Below are positions 52,205 to 62,620 of a DNA stretch of 64,000 nt, in pieces. Made by a program: the position numbers and the translations under genes. The notes beneath the pieces were generated by a model. It was not told the origin of the DNA. It worked only from the letters and a program-made list of their open reading frames with translations, and made no database searches. Origin of the DNA: Dolomedes plantarius (Eukaryota > Arthropoda > Arachnida > Araneae > Dolomedidae); NCBI GenBank assembly GCA_907164885.2, contig OU015492.1:42128893-42192892 (forward strand), written 5' to 3'. Each line of letters begins with the position of its first letter. Within the stretch, counting starts at the first letter, position 1.

Positions 52205-54345
52205 TATGTCGTAACGAGAGGAACTTAGCGAATTTGAAAGAGGTGTTATAGTTTGTTGTCACATCAGTGGCAACCGTCTATTCGCGCAATTGCGGTAGAA
52301 TTATCACAGCCACGGTCAACTGTTGGTGATGTGAAGAAGTGGAAGACTACGGGAGTTGGGACACGAACTGCCCATGTCGATCGTCCCCGTAAACTGACCA
52401 AACGGGATCGGTGTAGCGGTGATTGTTTTGTTAAATTATTAATTGAAATGATTGGGAGTTATTTTTATATTATTCTTTATATTTATTATGATTTTGATTC
52501 AGTAATTCATTGGTTCATGATTGTGGCTAGTACATTGATGTGCTTCCCAAATAATGGAAATAACTCTGGTTCATATTGACAAATCGATTTATTGAATATT
52601 AACACACATTAATAATACACTCCAATATTACTCAATATTTCCTCCGGCATTTACACATTATTCACAACTTCATTCCTACTAAATTAAGTCTTTACGACAC
52701 CTATATTTGATTCATTCACTTATTATAACAATATGTCGTACTGCATCTATACATATTACTTTCAACTTTATTCCTACTAAATTAATTCATATATATATGC
52801 AAAACATTATATTAAATTGTTGGTACGAATTATCGGTCAATTCCTCAACATCTTATATTCAAACTATACTCATCACGCTCTATCATAATTATTATGGCTA
52901 CACACTGAGAAGCAATGATAACAATATAAAAAGGAAACGCAAAGTCGGTACCTCGGAAGATGACTGTGGAATCCCTCTGGGCAGCTGGCACTCGTAATGA
53001 TGAATTTCGTCGTATTTATCATCGCCTGGAACTAGGGCACTTTCTTGTCTGGAATACGGCTCCGTCGCTCATTGCAGACACTCGGCACGGGACACTTGGG
53101 CACTGTCAGCATCGGTTCACTAACTTTTACTGCTCTCTCCTCATACGTCTATATGCCTTGACACCACTTCTACCTCTCACCAACTTCTGACTGACTCTCA
53201 CTTCTCAGGTTATCTCTCTGCCTTCACACTATTTTTTATTTCATATATTTTCTTACTAATGTCTCCGCCTCTTATAATTTCCATTGGTCATATGGAAATT
53301 ATCATGCCATCGCCATTCGTCCGTGGCTGCCTCTTCTCGATCCCCTTTTACCAATGCGCATCGAGGGCGGGATTTATAAATTCTCCCTCAAATTTAACTT
53401 TTTCCCATGCTTCGGCTTCAAGCAGGGTGGGCTGTTTTATAGCCATCATAAATTTTCTTTTATTCTCTTCTTGCAACTCACTCTCTTCAACTTTTATCTT
53501 CTATTTATTGCTACAAACACAATCTCTAAATTTCGTTTCGGTCTATGGCTTTCTTCCCTTCTCTATTATTGCCCTGTTTCTTTCTTGCATTTAACAATTA
53601 TTTTATTTTATTTTGTACTTTTCAATGCTCCTGTCCCTGGCCGTGACAGGACGGCCGTGTCCCTGGCCGTCATGTCCCTATGACAATCGGCGGGTCCTGA
53701 AGCGTGAGGTTCGTAAGAAGCGCAAGAAATCGCAAGAAATCCAAATTGTCCACAGTAAGTTTCAACAGGGGCAGGGGTTACGGTACACCCCCAATATTTT
53801 GTGGGAAGAGCTGCACGCCCTCAGTATTCACGGATGTGTTTCCGCCCACAAACCAAACATCACCCGATCCAACAAAGCCGGCAAGACTCGCTTCGTGTTT
53901 GCAACGTCACAACTTGGCTCGCGGTATGCCCTGGGACCTTTGCATGTTGGTCCTGGTAAATTGAACGCCGACATGAACATTTTGGACAATGAGGTTCTTT
54001 CTACGCTCTGGCAAGTTTATCGAATGTTACTTCCAGGACGACAACGCTCCATATCATGTTGCAGCCTCTGTCAAGCACTGGTATCAAGATATAGATGTAA
54101 AACGTCTTCCCTGGCTTGCTCAGAGTCCCGACCTAAACCCCATAGAACATTTGTGCGACGACTTAGAGAGACACTTACGGACTAGGGAACCCCGTCCGAA
54201 ATCTACATCTGAGCTGGCGACATTCTTGCAGCAGGAATGGACACAAATACCCATAGGTGTGTATCAAAACCGCGATGAAAGTATGCCCAGAAAGGTTGCG
54301 AGTGTAATTGTAGCACATGGGGGACAATCCCCCTGGTTAAAGCAT
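52205..54345 (+). pseudogene. Tc1 transposase, interrupted and deleted
   Basis: N-terminal helix-turn-helix: LSEFERGVIVC in one frame, then QWQPSIRAIAVELSQPRSTV in another (52253-52411). After the LTR insertion (52412-53685) the second helix-turn-helix resumes with VLKREVRKKRKKS at 53692. The part from about 53900 passes straight to ALGPLHV, so the segment with the first catalytic Asp is deleted. The C-terminal part (53989-54345) has CYFQDDNAPYHVAASVKHW and LAQSPDLNPIEHLCDDLERH, carrying the second Asp and the Glu of the DD34E triad. Confidence 0.9.
52412..53685. mobile_element. Solo LTR inside Tc1, 5-bp target duplication
   Basis: The insert begins TGTAGCGGTGATTG and ends CCCTATGACA, the TG...CA form of an LTR. 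The perfect 5-bp duplication ATCGG lies at 52407-52411 and 53686-53690. Removing the insert and one ATCGG restores the Tc1 frame exactly. Size 1,274 bp with no gag-pol content, so it is a solo LTR left by recombination between two LTRs. A TATAAA-like box is at about 53373 and a GC-rich end with a repeated CCCTGGCCGT follows at 53636-53670. Superfamily not determined: 5-bp duplications fit Gypsy, copia and BEL. Confidence 0.85.
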
Positions 54346-54401
54346 GTATTCTTTCCCTTAAACCGTCACATCTTGCTGTCCTGTCCATTATTGTAGGGTT
54401 A

Positions 54402-54437
54402 TGTGTGTGTGTGTGTGTGTGTGTATACACACACACA
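54402..54437. repeat. (TG)n/(CA)n short microsatellite
   Basis: TG repeats followed by CA repeats, directly at the right TA of the Tc1 element. Confidence 0.9.
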
Positions 54438-54625
54438 AAAGATTTTTACGTATGATAATAGTGGTACAACTAAGTAGTTTTTTTCTTTCCATCACAGGGA
54501 ATCTTAAAATAACCTTTTACCAAAAGAGGAAAGTTTTATAAAGGAATTTTATTTTGGTATCGCTTTAATATTTTATAATAAACTCAAAGTATAAAATAGA
54601 GAAAATCTTGTACACTATTAAGTTG
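54438..54625 (+). repeat. Dispersed repeat, copy 2 of 2
   Basis: Matches 45487-45666 in the same orientation, about 80% identity. Confidence 0.7.
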
Positions 54626-54689
54626 CTAAGCATATATATATCCGTATATATATCCGGTATCAGTTTATATATAGATTATATATAAATAA

Positions 54690-54870
54690 ACAGATTTTTC
54701 TTTAGGGGGGTTAGCCCTTTACTTTAGAAGTCATTTTAAAGATTTCATAGCAAGCTCCCAGGAATTAAGAGTAACCATCATTCAAAATTTCAGCTTCCAA
54801 GGTCTTATGGTTGCAGAGATAGTGATCAGTCGATCAGTGACTGAGTGGTGTTTGACTTTATATATACATA
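54690..54870 (-). mobile_element. Helitron family D, 5' region
   Basis: On the minus strand: TATATAAAGTCAAACACCAC, then TCACTGATCGACTGATCACT, AAATTTTGAATGATGGTTAC and CTAACCCCCCTAAAG. These parallel 50930-51075. No 3' end found. Confidence 0.55.
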
Positions 54871-55928
54871 TATGTGTATATATATATATGTGTGGTTAAA
54901 ACACTATTTGCTCTAATGGGAGTGCTATTATTACAGCAGTTGCTTTTCTCTTGAATAAATTCTAAAGATTATCTTATCCACTTCCATAAAAAATAGTCAT
55001 AAGATTCAAAAATGTACACAAGGGTGCTTTTTAAAAAGTTATAAACACATAAAAATTTCTCATTAATTTCCGACATTGGAAAGCTTCAAGAGTTGAACAT
55101 ATCAGCAAAATAAAATTTTACTCAACTGAAAACGTATACTTAAATGTCTCTCATTCACATAAGATTCTTAGAAGTTAAAATATGCATTTTTTTACCGGAA
55201 ACTCTTGCATCCGCGAAAAATGTATAAATAGAAAATGCACCACTTTGCTTGTTTGTTGGGCAGCTATTGATAAAAACTCAAAGGAATTTCGGAGAGGCGG
55301 AAAATACTGATGCACCACATTTTTCTGTGCTGAGTATCAAGATGTATTTTCGAAATGTTTAAGAAATAAAATATACCATATTTTTTAAAGCTTCGGGGTA
55401 TAATAATCTGTAACACTTTTTTTGTAACATCTGTGCGTAATGTTTGAAAATATAGGAAACATTAAGAAAAGGAGTTTAAGTAATCGTTGAACTTAATTTT
55501 ACGATAGAAAAACAACTGATTTCTCGTATTTTTTTTAACTCAACCATAGTGATTTCTTTTATAGAAGTAGTTTTTTTGTGAGACTTTAAGTAGGATGTCT
55601 TAGTATTACACAAATTCTACAGTTGGTTTTCTTTTGTGTATTTTTTGTCATTTACATAATATATATATGGTCCCAAATATCACCTACCCTAACTTTTTGT
55701 TCGACATTTCATCCACTTTTTAGTTTCTGATAAGGCTGGAAACTCAAAGAACATACCTAAGAACTATTTCCTTTGGTATCCTGAGATCAACCAGCTCCAA
55801 AATCAGTGCCTGTTTAAGTTATGTAGCTAAATTAGAAAAATTGAAATTTCCAGTGAACTCCAGAGCGGTTCCTAATATCGCCTACCTCTGTTCCTCTTAC
55901 CGCCTACCAGGCGAAATTAGGAGCACCT
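54871..55928. other. No gene seen
   Basis: AT-rich. It contains no frame of note or recognised element end. Confidence 0.4.
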
Positions 55929-56242
55929 GTTAAAAGGCGTTTCTCTGTTAAAAGTCTCTGTTAAAAGTCTGTTTAATGCACTTTCAAATGGTATAAGCTG
56001 TCCGCTGGTGACCAAAGAAATGCGGACATTGTCTTTCTGTCTTCGTACAAAAGCACAAAGTCTTTAAAAACAACTGCGATTTATTACAGCATCAGGAGAA
56101 AAAACAATACAGCAACCACCCTACATATGGATAGCGATAAACATTCTCTTAAATCGCCTTTTACACTGACGTCACACTTTGATCGTCTTAACTCTGTAAA
56201 TTTGCATGAAAGAAAATCCATACAATATTTAACTTGCCAACA
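55929..56242 (-). mobile_element. Probable 3' LTR of the copia element
   Basis: Read on the minus strand it starts TGTTGGCAAGTTAAATATTG at 56242, immediately after a purine tract (CATGAGGGGGCCGAT, 56257-56243), as a 3' LTR should. The far end is set tentatively at 55929, where the minus strand reads CGCCTTTTAACA. The partner LTR lies outside the window, so the boundary cannot be confirmed. Confidence 0.5.
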
Positions 56243-56330
56243 ATCGGCCCCCTCATGCAAATTTCATCTTTACAAAATAATAACACATCAAACAATATAC
56301 ACATCAAAAACAAAATGTTTTACAGATGTT

Positions 56331-56736
56331 TCATCTTGAGTCACAAAATTTCTTTAGTAATTCCTTTTGAAAAGGCTTAGTCAGTCCAACTAAATTGCAT
56401 TTACTATTTATATATTTTGCAAAGTCCTTATTTATTACATGATCTCTAATAAAATGAAATTTGACATCGATGTGCTTACTTCTGTTATTTTCTATTGGAG
56501 ATTTAGCAAAACTTAATCCAGCCTGATTATCACATAATATAGTACTATCTTCTAATTTAATACAGAGTTGTCCGCATTCCGCGATAACATGTATCCAAAT
56601 TACTTCCTTTAGCTGCTTCCTTCAAGGATATATATTCTGCCTCCATAGAGGACAGACTCACATTTATGTTTAAATGTACGCCACGCAATTGGTACTCTAT
56701 CGATGAAAAGTAACATACCACCTAAGGAAATACGAT
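56331..56736 (-). pseudogene. copia RNase H, C-terminal part
   Basis: Minus-strand coding: MLLFIDRVPIAWR near the insertion point, then LSSMEAEYISLKEAAK with the catalytic Glu, then CDNQAGLSFAKSP with a catalytic Asp, RSKHIDVKFHFIRDHV and a stop at 56333-56331. One frameshift lies around 56590. The upstream half of the gene is at 62621 and beyond, on the other side of the BEL insertion. Confidence 0.85.
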
Positions 56737-56998
56737 TGTGACGTCATTCTTGTTTTAATCTCACTTGTTATGACGTCATATCTGATTTTGATTTTCATCT
56801 CACTTGTTCCATGACGCAAAATGTAACTGCACGTTGAACGCAGAAGTTTCTCTGTCATCAGGTTTCTCTGTCATTCGACGGTGGTCGAAGCATCGATGTT
56901 TGATAGGCTTTTTGAGTGTATAAAAGTGGGTGTGTTTGTTTAATAAAGTTGGATTTTAGAGGAGAGAGGAGAACGCGTGGTTCTTTCAAATCTCAACA
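56737..56998 (+). repeat. BEL 5' LTR
   Basis: TGTGACGTCATTCTTG to TCTCAACA, 262 bp. TATAAAA at 56920 is a promoter and AATAAA at 56942 a polyadenylation signal. It contains two TGACGTCA-like sites (56739 and 56768). It differs from the 3' LTR by a 23-bp extra segment near 56860 and a handful of substitutions. Confidence 0.92.
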
Positions 56999-57000
56999 TT

Positions 57001-57018
57001 TGGTAACCGAAGGACGTG
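57001..57018 (+). promoter_or_regulatory. Probable primer-binding site
   Basis: TGGTAACCGAAGGACGTG starts with TGG, the complement of a tRNA CCA end, two bases after the 5' LTR. I did not identify the tRNA. Confidence 0.6.
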
Positions 57019-57078
57019 ATGCGATTAGGTTATCGTAAGTAAATGAACATTTCATTTGTTTTAACATTTCTTTAAATT

Positions 57079-58412
57079 ATGGAAGCTCTGAAGAGGCAAA
57101 GAACGCCAGTCAGAACAGCGTTCACGAAAACATTTAACGCTATCGTGGGGGAATTAGGCTTAGAGACGCTGAATATTGAAGCAGTGAAATCAAAAATCGC
57201 TACCCTAGATCGCTTATATGATGAACTTAGTAATTGGGATACCCAAATTTTCAGTTTGGAATACAAAACAGACGAAGCTTATTCTAATGAATTTGAGTGT
57301 ATTGAAGGATATAAAGAAAAAATGGACGTAATACGAGTTAGAACAGAAACATTTTTTGCTGGCCAGACGTCGCCAACTGATTGTTCTGCGTCGGTAAGTA
57401 CATCACCGACTTTGAATAAACGTAAACTAAAGTTGCCAAAAATAGAACTGAAACAATTTGGAGGTGATGTTAAAGACTGATTAACATTCTGGAGTCAGTT
57501 TAAGCGCATACATGATGACAAATTACTTGAAAGGGAAGATAAATTCCATTATTTACTACAAGCAACTATACATGGTACTAGAGCACGGGATATAGTAGAG
57601 AGCTTTCCTGCAACTGCAGATAATTATGATAAAGTTATTGAATGTTTAACAAATATGTTTGGAAGAGAAGAGTTGTTAATCGAATTTTATGTTCGAGAAA
57701 TGCTAGGTCTCGTAATAAAAAATGCTACGGTTCAGAGAGGGAGACTAAATATAGCACAATTATATGATAAATTGGAATCGTACTTAAGAGCATTAGAATC
57801 CATAGGCATGACTAGTGATAAATACGCTGCAATGCTCTTTCCATTAGTGGAATCGTGTATTCCGGAAGAAATTTTAAGAGTTTGGCTGAGAAATGCTGCA
57901 ATTAGTTCTCAAGATAATTCTTATTGCGATAAGTTAAAACAGCTGTTGACATTCATGAGAAACGAAGTAGAAGGGGAGCAAAGAATTTCTCTAGCAAAAT
58001 CGGGATTTAAATTGAGTGAAACTAGGTTGTGGAAAGAGGGAAAATGTAAAGAAGCTTCGGTTCCTACAGCAAATGATCTCTTTGCTGGTGAGAAAATAAC
58101 TAGTAGAAATAAAGAAACTAATTGTCTATTTTGTGATAAACATCATGAGACTAAAGATTGTTTTTCAGCCCATAAAATGGATCTTAACCAAAAGCATAAT
58201 CTTATTAAAGATAAAAGGGGGTGTTTTGTCTGCCTAAAGGTAGGACACGTGTATGCTGTCTAGTTTGTTCTAAAAAACACTGGGTTGTTGTATGCCCTGA
58301 ACTTACCGTAAATACAAAGAATGAAATAAAGGAAAATACTGAGGAAGATAAGAATGTAACTTTAGCTAATTCTTGTAGCACAAAAGATGTTTCTTCAAAC
58401 TTTACAGGTTAA
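57079..58412 (+). pseudogene. BEL gag with zinc knuckles
   Basis: Capsid precursor. Starts MEALKRQRTPVRTAFTK at 57079. A proline/lysine segment KLPKIELKQFGGDVKD then meets an in-frame TGA (57478-57480) where the family has Trp, followed by LTFWSQFKRIHDDK in the same frame. The capsid-like part runs to about 58000. Cys/His knuckles NCLFCDKHHETKDC and GCFVCLKVGH follow; a frameshift near 58240 shifts the last knuckle, LVCSKKHWVVVC. One nonsense change and one frameshift therefore inactivate it. The domain order matches DUF1759-type BEL gag. Confidence 0.88.
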
Positions 58413-59139
58413 TATTAATGCTAACGGAAAGAAACAAAGAGTAAGGGTCCTTTTTGATACTGGTTCGCAGCGTTCATATATATTAAAAGACACTGTTGAA
58501 AGAATGGGATGTAGAGCAGTAGGATCTGAGGCGTTAGTACACTCACTTTTTGGTGGAGTTACCTTGGAAAAAGAAGTCCACAAATGTTATAGTTTGCGTA
58601 TTAGTAGCATTGATAACAGTTATTCTTGCAATATTCACCTATTAGATCAACCAAAAATTTGTGGCTCTATACCAAGTTTGCCGCCAGGACCTTGGATGAA
58701 AGAAATAATATAGAAAAACATTCGCGTTACAGATTCAGAACGGGAAAATCTGCCAATAGAAATTCTTTTAGGTGCTGATACAGTTGAAATAATTTTGACT
58801 GGAAAACTTCAGAAATTAGATAGTGGCCTCATGGCTGTGCACACTTTGTTAGGATGGGTAATCATGGGCAAAATAAGTGACTGTATCTCAACTAAAAATA
58901 CTTCAACCATGATAACCTCGATGCTGGTCCATAACAATAATTTAGAAAACTTGTTGAAATTAGAAGCGTTGGGTATAACAGACCCCAGTGAGAATAAATC
59001 TTGTCAAGAATTAGAAAATGCTGTACATGATCATTTCCATAAGACTTTGAAGAGAGATAATGAAAATAGATATGAAGTAAGCTTACCGTGTATCAGTGAC
59101 CGTGGAGATTTGCCAAGCAATATAGATATAGCTGACTAA
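58387..59139 (+). pseudogene. BEL aspartic protease and linker
   Basis: The frame is the same as the start of gag. LFDTGSQRSYI (catalytic Asp at residue 24 of this segment) is the retroviral-type protease active site. SLPPGPWMKEII is followed by an in-frame TAG (58711-58713), then LLGADTVEIILTGK and HTLLGWVIMGK, which are typical of the BEL protease-RT linker. It ends at a TAA at 59137 in a patch of short duplications. Confidence 0.85.
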
Positions 59140-59935
59140 TTTCATCCACAAGAAAGCTTTAGAAGACTAATTTCATCCACATTAGAAGACCAATTTCATC
59201 CACAAGAAAGCTTAAATCTGAAAATAAGTTGGAAGACTATAATGCAGTATTTGAAGACTGGTTGAAATCATGAATAATCGAAGAAGTATCAGAAAATGAA
59301 GCAAGAGGGACTGTACATTATCTCCCTGATCGAGCGGTCTTTAAAGAGGGTTCAACTACAGCAATTAGGCCAGTATTTGATGCTTCATGTAAGCAGAAGA
59401 ACTTTCTATCTTTAAATGATTGCTTAGCTAAAGGACCAAATTTGCTAGAGTTGATACCAACGATATTACTGAATTTTAGAGAAAAGAAAATAGGAATTAT
59501 CTCAGACATAAAAAGGGCTTTCCTACTGTATCTGTAACCGAAGAGGACCGAGATGTTTTGCGATTCCTCTGGTGGAATGATCCAGAACAAAGACAGATTA
59601 AGGGATTTCGTCATCGTCGGGTGATCTTTGGTTTGAACTGTAGCCCTTTTCTGTTAGAAGCAGTGATCGACTTTCATTTAAGACAATATGGGCCTCCTCA
59701 CAAATGTATTGCTGAGAAGCTACGCTCATCATTCTACGTAGATAATTGTGTGACTTCGGTTGATTCAATAGAAGAGGCAGAACTATTCAGGGCAAGGGCC
59801 ACTGAAATAATGGCTCAAGCGAGTTTCGATTTAAGAGGATGGCACCGGTCAGGAAGTGATATCGTCAATGACAATACTCAGCCTGTGAAATTGATGGGAC
59901 TCTTGCGGGACAAACACGAAGACACACTCTTGTGA
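59140..59935 (+). pseudogene. BEL reverse transcriptase
   Basis: Copies the element RNA into DNA. Parts: LPDRAVFKEGSTTAIRPVFD and SLNDCLAKGPNLLELIPTIL in one frame, SDIKRAFL (first catalytic Asp), a frameshift near 59530, then VTEEDRDVLRFLWWND, VIFGLNCSPFLLEAVIDFHL and SSFYVDNCVTSVDS. The active-site box reads YVDN here; the last residue differs from the YVDD of most reverse transcriptases, and I recall YVDN as frequent in BEL elements. Stops at 59273 and 59533 and the terminal TGA at 59933 break it. Confidence 0.88.
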
Positions 59936-59941
59936 CGTTCT

Positions 59942-60650
59942 CTCTAAGTTTGGGGACCTACCCGTGTCAAGACGGAACATGTTGTCAATTACGCAAAAGG
60001 TGTTCGATCCCGTAGGTTTTAGTTGTCCTGTCACCCTCCTTCCAAAATTATATTTACAGAAGAGTTGGGAAAAGAAATTGAGTTGGGACTCTGAACTTCC
60101 TGCTGATATTAAGAAGAAATTTTTAAAATGGTTGAGTGAATTGCCTTTGTTGTCCTTAGTAAAGATTCCTAGACAAGCAACAATGGATAACTGTTCCTCT
60201 TATAGCCTGCATGTTTTTTGTGATGCTTCAAAGAATGCATTTGCAACCGCTGTTTATTTAAGATGTGAGAACGAGAAACAAGTAAAAGTACAATTACTTC
60301 AGGCTAAATCTAGAGTTACTCCATTGAAAGGGTCCACAATTCCCAGACTTGAATTATTAGCTTGTTGTATTGGTGCCAGATTGTTTTCTTTCACCAAAGG
60401 AAAACTTTAGATTGAAATATCAAAAGAATACTTTTGGACAGATTCGTCAACTGCTCTTTGTTGGATTAAGAAGAATGAAACATTTGGGAACATTTGTCAA
60501 TAATAGGGTGAAAGAAATTCGACGTCTCACCGAACCCGGAAATTGGCACCATATTCATGGAACAGCTAACCCAGCTGACCTTCCCTCGAGAGGATGCTCT
60601 GTAACAAAATTGATAGAATCGAGATGGTGGGAGGGACCACTTGGCTGACA
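59942..60650 (+). pseudogene. BEL RNase H region
   Basis: Removes RNA from the RNA-DNA hybrid. It begins RRNMLSITQKVFDPVGFSCP, the Pao-type junction segment. HVFCDASKNAFATAVYLR has the first Asp and TIPRLELLACCIGARL the Glu. After a frameshift near 60405, FWTDSSTALCWIKKNE gives the next Asp and HGTANPADLPSRGCS the conserved end before integrase. Broken by at least two frameshifts. Confidence 0.85.
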
Positions 60651-60917
60651 AAACCTGAAGAGGATTGGCCAGAATCTAACCCCATTGAGAATGAAACTGA
60701 AATAACTGCCGAAAAGAGAGACTGTAGTAACATCATTTAATTGCACCAATGTTGCGTATTCCTGGATTACAGCCTACTTTTCAAGCTATAGTAATATAAT
60801 AAGAATGGTAGCCTGGATGAACAGATTCATTCAAAACGCTCGGAACAGCAACAAAGAGAGGGGAAATTTGAGAATTAAAAGTGACTGAACTATCTGCTGC
60901 AGAGAAAATTCAGATTA

Positions 60918-61820
60918 GTGCAGCAAGAAGTCTTTAATTCAGAAGATATTAAGAAATCGAAGTCGATTTCTGTGTTTAAAGATGAAGAAGACTTACTCCG
61001 AGTAAGGACCAAACTTGCCGAAAGGAAAGATGAAAGGGATTTTATTTATCCTCTGCTTCTGCCGAACAAACACAAGCTTGTAAGTTGTTTGCTCCAAGAT
61101 GTTCATTTAAAAATGATGCATGCTGGCATAAATATTCTAATGTTTAAATTAAGACAAACTTTTTGGATACTGAGAGCTAGGAAAACAATTCGGAAAGTAA
61201 TTTCGAACTGCCTTCAATGCAAGAGATACGAAGCAAAAAGATTAGAGAGCACTCCAGTTACTCTACCTGAAAACAGAGTCCGAGATGCCTCTGTGTTTGA
61301 AATCACAGGAGTAGATCTAGCTGGACCACTTATTTTAAGAGGGCGAGAGAAGGCATGGATTATCCTATTTACCTGCGCTGTATACAGAGCTATACACTTG
61401 GAACTGATCATGTCTCTTTCGACTCAAAGTTTTTTACCCGGTTTCCGCAGTTTTATTGCCAGAAGGGGACGACTGAAAATTATTTACAGCGACAATGGAA
61501 GCAATTTCATAGGGGCTAACAATCTCTTGAACTGTATTGACTGGAAGGCAATTGAGGTTAAAGCATCCGTCAATAGAATTCAATGGTACTTTAATCCGCC
61601 TGCTGCTCCCTGGTGGGGAGTATTTTGGGAGAGAATGATTCAGATGGTCAAAAAGCTTCTACATCGAGATTTGGGGCAGTCATCATTACATTATGAAGAA
61701 TTAATGACTGTACTATGTGACTGTGAAGCAGTAGTAAATTCCAGACCTCTAACATGTTTCAGAGGATTCAGATTCCCTCAATCCTTTGACTCCTGCAATA
61801 TTTTTAGGGGAGAACATTGA
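60918..61820 (+). pseudogene. BEL integrase
   Basis: Inserts the DNA copy. The 300-codon open segment has the zinc-binding HHCC module (DVHLKMMHAG with His63 and His68; SNCLQCKRYEAK with Cys98 and Cys101). The catalytic triad is Asp133 in GVDLAGPL, Asp192 in YSDNGSNF and Glu239 in PWWGVFWERM. AVVNSRPLTC follows, then a frameshift near 61780. The integrase core is the longest intact part of the element, and all key residues are present. Confidence 0.92.
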
Positions 61821-62291
61821 AATGGGCGTACCAGATTTGGATAATATCGATCAAGTAAATCTCAATAAAAGATTACGACGGCAACAACAATTAAGGGACA
61901 CTCTTCGAAGACTATTTAGAAGCGAGTATCTAGGTCAACTAGTTCAACGCCCTTCGAAAGCTGGAACAGGTCGTGAGGTGAAAGTTGGGGACGTTGTTCT
62001 CATCGAAAATGAGGGAAAGCGAAGAATATTGTGGGCAATGGCCAGCGTGATTACAGTGTATCCAGGTAAAGATGGCAATATCAGAGTAGTTCGTCTTAAA
62101 AAACTTCTGGAGAAATGATTCGACACATTCAAAGAATTTTTCCTCTTGAAATGTCCTCTCCACTGTATTCTAAAACAGATGAACAGGAAAATTCTACTGA
62201 TGTAACGAGTCTCGTCCCTGATTTTCCAGTTAAAGGAATTGTGACAATATTTGGTAGAACTGTTAAAATTCCTTCACGACTTGAAGTCTGA
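61786..62291 (+). pseudogene. BEL integrase C-terminal domain (DUF5641-like)
   Basis: TPAIFLGENIEMGVPDLDNI and RRLFRSEYLGQLVQRPSKAG, then VKVGDVVLIENEGKRRILWA in one frame to 62118. A one-base length change in the A-run at 62097-62103 shifts the frame, and the expected end continues as MIRHIQRIFPLEMSSPL to a stop at 62289-62291. Confidence 0.85.
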
Positions 62292-62365
62292 ACTGTTTCG
62301 TTAGAACTTTATCTTTTGAACTTTTCCATTTATTGTGATATGTTTTGATTATTTTATCTTTTAAT

Positions 62366-62381
62366 CAAAAGGTGGGAGAAT
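62366..62381 (+). promoter_or_regulatory. BEL polypurine tract
   Basis: CAAAAGGTGGGAGAAT directly precedes the 3' LTR; it primes plus-strand DNA synthesis in LTR elements. Confidence 0.8.
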
Positions 62382-62620
62382 TGTGACGTCATTCTTGTTT
62401 TAATCTCACTTGTTATGACGTCATATCTGATTTTGATTTTCATCTCACTTGTTCCATGACGCAAAATGTAACTGCACGTTGAACGCAGAAGTTTCTCTGT
62501 CGGTGGTGGAAGCATCGATGTTTGATAGGCTTTTTGAGTGTATAAAAGTGGGTGTGTTTGTTTAATAAAGTTGGATTTTAGAGGAGAGAGTAGAATGCGT
62601 GGTTCTTTCAAATCTCAACA
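62382..62620 (+). repeat. BEL 3' LTR
   Basis: 239 bp. Same ends as the 5' LTR; lacks the 23-bp segment and differs at about four other positions (for example AGAGTAGAATGCG against AGAGGAGAACGCG). Apart from that indel the LTRs are about 98% identical. Confidence 0.92.

Larger units (their letters stand above)
52051..54401 (+). mobile_element. Tc1-family element, split by a solo LTR
   Basis: Terminal repeats CCCTACAATAATGGAC (52053-52068) and its exact complement (54383-54398), flanked by TA at 52051-52052 and 54400-54401. Without the LTR the element is about 1.07 kb, shorter than the 1.3-1.6 kb usual for Tc1. The transposase gene is broken and lacks its first catalytic region. Confidence 0.9.
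56737..62620 (+). mobile_element. BEL/Pao LTR retrotransposon, complete but inactivated
   Basis: Structure: 5' LTR, primer-binding site, gag, protease, reverse transcriptase, RNase H, integrase, polypurine tract, 3' LTR. Total 5,884 bp, a usual size for BEL. It is inserted in the RNase H gene of a copia element on the opposite strand. The two flanks share only AT at the junction if the LTR ends in AACA, or ACGAT against ACAAT if it ends in TCTCA, so the target duplication is degraded or ambiguous. Coding sequence has several stops and frameshifts although the LTRs are nearly identical. Confidence 0.92.

Noticed and set aside
59700..59760. Loss of reverse transcriptase activity because the box reads YVDN
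   Set aside because: This residue is, from memory, common in BEL elements, so it is not evidence of inactivation; the frameshifts are.
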